A stretch of DNA of 14,489 bases from JBLIAZ01 sp047632015 (GTDB lineage: Bacteria; Bacteroidota; Bacteroidia; Flavobacteriales_C; GCA-002722245), in contig JBLIBC010000038.1 in NCBI GenBank assembly GCA_047632015.1, positions 1 through 14,489 on the forward strand, given 5' to 3'. The notes below the pieces were generated by a model. It had not been told where the DNA came from and did no database searches. It worked only from the letters and a program-made list of their open reading frames with translations. Numbering within the stretch: position 1 is the first letter of the stretch; each line of letters begins with the position of its first letter. Both the position numbers and the translations under genes were made by a program. This document shows, one piece after another, positions 13,318 through 14,489 of this stretch.

Positions 13318-14489
13318 ATGCAAGATATATTAAACTTTAAGGATTTGTACTTGGACGACATGATGAATGAGGAAACTGAATTCATTCCTTTGATCACTAG
13401 CGAAGAGGAGGATGAAGAGAAGGACGCTCCTTTGTCAGAAATATTACCCGTTTTAACATTAAAAAACACCGTATTGTTTCCAGGCGTGGTTATCCCAATT
13501 ACCGTTGGAAGGGATAAATCCATCAAATTAATTCAAGAAACATATAAAAACACTAAAACGATAGCGGTTGCATCCCAAAAGGACAGTCTTGTTGAGGATC
13601 CTAATTTCGACGACCTACATAACATTGCATGTGTGGGATCGATATTAAAAGTATTGAGAATGCCTGACGGAAATACTACTGTCATAATTCAAGGAAAAAG
13701 ACGATGTAGTCTTGAAAAATTAGTGACAGATGATCCTTACATTAAAGCAGAAGTTAATCGACTTACTGACAAAAAAGCTCCTAAAAGAAACAAGGCCTTT
13801 AACGCATTAGTTTCTTCGCTTAAGGATATGTCATTACAAATCATTAAAGACTCTCCAAACATTCCGTCAGACGCTTCCTTTGCTATTAAAAACATTGAAA
13901 GCGCTTCCTTTTTAGTAAACTTCATTGCTTCCAACATGACGTTAACCGTCCAGGAAAAACAGCAAATGTTAGAGGAAGGCAATGTAAATGATCGAGCGAC
14001 TAAGGTCCTTGCATTCTTAACTAAGGAAATACAATTACTTGAACTTAAAAATGAAATTCAAAGCAAAGTAAAAGTAGATATTGACAACCAGCAAAAAGAA
14101 TACTTCTTAAATCAACAGATCAAAACGATTCAAGAGGAACTGGGAGTGAGTGGTCCATCACAAGAAATTGAAGAGCTTGAAAAAAGAGCAAAATTAAAAA
14201 AATGGGATGAGGGTGTTGAAAAGCATTTTTACAAAGAATTAGAAAAGTTGCAAAGGGTTGCTCCTCAAGCTGCTGAATATTCAGTATACATGAACTACTT
14301 AGAGTTACTTCTTGACTTGCCGTGGAATGAATACACTAAGGACAAATTCGACTTAAAAAGGGCAAAAAAAGTATTAGACAAGGACCACTACGGACTTGAT
14401 GAAGTAAAAGACAGGATATTGGAACACCTTGCCGTTTTGAAATTAAAGAAGGACATGAAAGCTCCCATTTTATGTTTATACGGACCTCC
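13318..14489 (+). CDS. lon: Lon protease, N-terminal part (cut by the right edge)
   Basis: Lon is the ATP-dependent serine protease that degrades misfolded and regulatory proteins. The frame is open for 390 codons and runs off the window. An in-frame TGA at 13294 leaves the ATG at 13318 as the first usable start. An acidic leader (about 1-41, MQDILNFKDLYLDDMMNEET then a run of E/D) precedes the LON substrate-binding domain (about 42-240), marked by LPVLTLKNTVLFPGVVIPITVGRDKS and the MPDGNTTVIIQGKRR region. A coiled-coil stretch (about 240-320) includes QQKEYFLNQQIKTIQEELG. The AAA+ module follows (DLPWNEYT, DKDHYGLDEVKDRILEHLAV). The window ends inside Walker A (LYGPP), so the rest of the ATPase and the Ser-Lys protease domain are not seen. 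No -7 box match is clear upstream. Confidence 0.97.
   Translation, partial: MQDILNFKDLYLDDMMNEETEFIPLITSEEEDEEKDAPLSEILPVLTLKNTVLFPGVVIPITVGRDKSIKLIQETYKNTKTIAVASQKDSLVEDPNFDDLHNIACVGSILKVLRMPDGNTTVIIQGKRRCSLEKLVTDDPYIKAEVNRLTDKKAPKRNKAFNALVSSLKDMSLQIIKDSPNIPSDASFAIKNIESASFLVNFIASNMTLTVQEKQQMLEEGNVNDRATKVLAFLTKEIQLLELKNEIQSKVKVDIDNQQKEYFLNQQIKTIQEELGVSGPSQEIEELEKRAKLKKWDEGVEKHFYKELEKLQRVAPQAAEYSVYMNYLELLLDLPWNEYTKDKFDLKRAKKVLDKDHYGLDEVKDRILEHLAVLKLKKDMKAPILCLYGP

Noticed and set aside
13096..13982. Minus-strand ORFs of 75, 89 and 81 codons around the start of lon
   Set aside because: They are antisense to lon or span the aminotransferase end and lack any family features.

Overview
The window looks like chromosomal DNA of a marine-type Bacteroidota, probably Flavobacteriia or a close relative (inference). 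The grounds are low GC, weak or absent Shine-Dalgarno sequences, family-typical proteins (short LeuA without a regulatory domain, a DUF1573 exported protein, a Lon with an acidic N-terminal leader), and recurrent matches to the Bacteroidota -7 promoter box TAnnTTTG just upstream of several genes.

Layout from left to right. (1) Positions 1-1447, minus strand: a gene cut by the left edge, encoding at least seven tandem ~71-residue repeats resembling the phage-integrase repeat unit (INT_rpt). It is the accessory-looking part of the window. (2) 1652-3424, plus: argS. (3) 3425-3690: a non-coding convergent gap with a perfect 8+8 palindrome. (4) 8057 to 3691, minus: a tight four-gene cluster made of a 523-residue helical protein of unknown function, a membrane-anchored SRPBCC-like protein, a two-TM protein and recN. 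Gaps are 43, 8 and 2 nt. (5) 8238-9386, plus: leuA, encoding a short 2-isopropylmalate synthase. (6) 11187 to 9470, minus: cysE-cysM, the two-step cysteine biosynthesis operon. (7) 11340-11816, plus: a secreted DUF1573 protein followed by a strong intrinsic terminator. (8) 11926-13128, plus: a class I/II PLP aminotransferase. (9) 13318 to the right edge, plus: lon, cut just as the Walker A motif begins.

How the genes fit together. cysE and cysM form one pathway (serine to O-acetylserine to cysteine). leuA and the aminotransferase are amino-acid metabolism genes standing alone, without leuBCD or ilv genes nearby. recN (DNA break repair) and lon (protein quality control) are housekeeping stress genes. 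recN is the last gene of a cluster whose three upstream members have no known link to repair.

I found no CRISPR array, rRNA, tRNA, IS element or clear defence operon. The parts most worth a second look are the repeat protein, whose repeats alternate between two subtypes and whose promoter carries a dyad and a leader hairpin, and the recN-linked cluster of uncharacterised genes.
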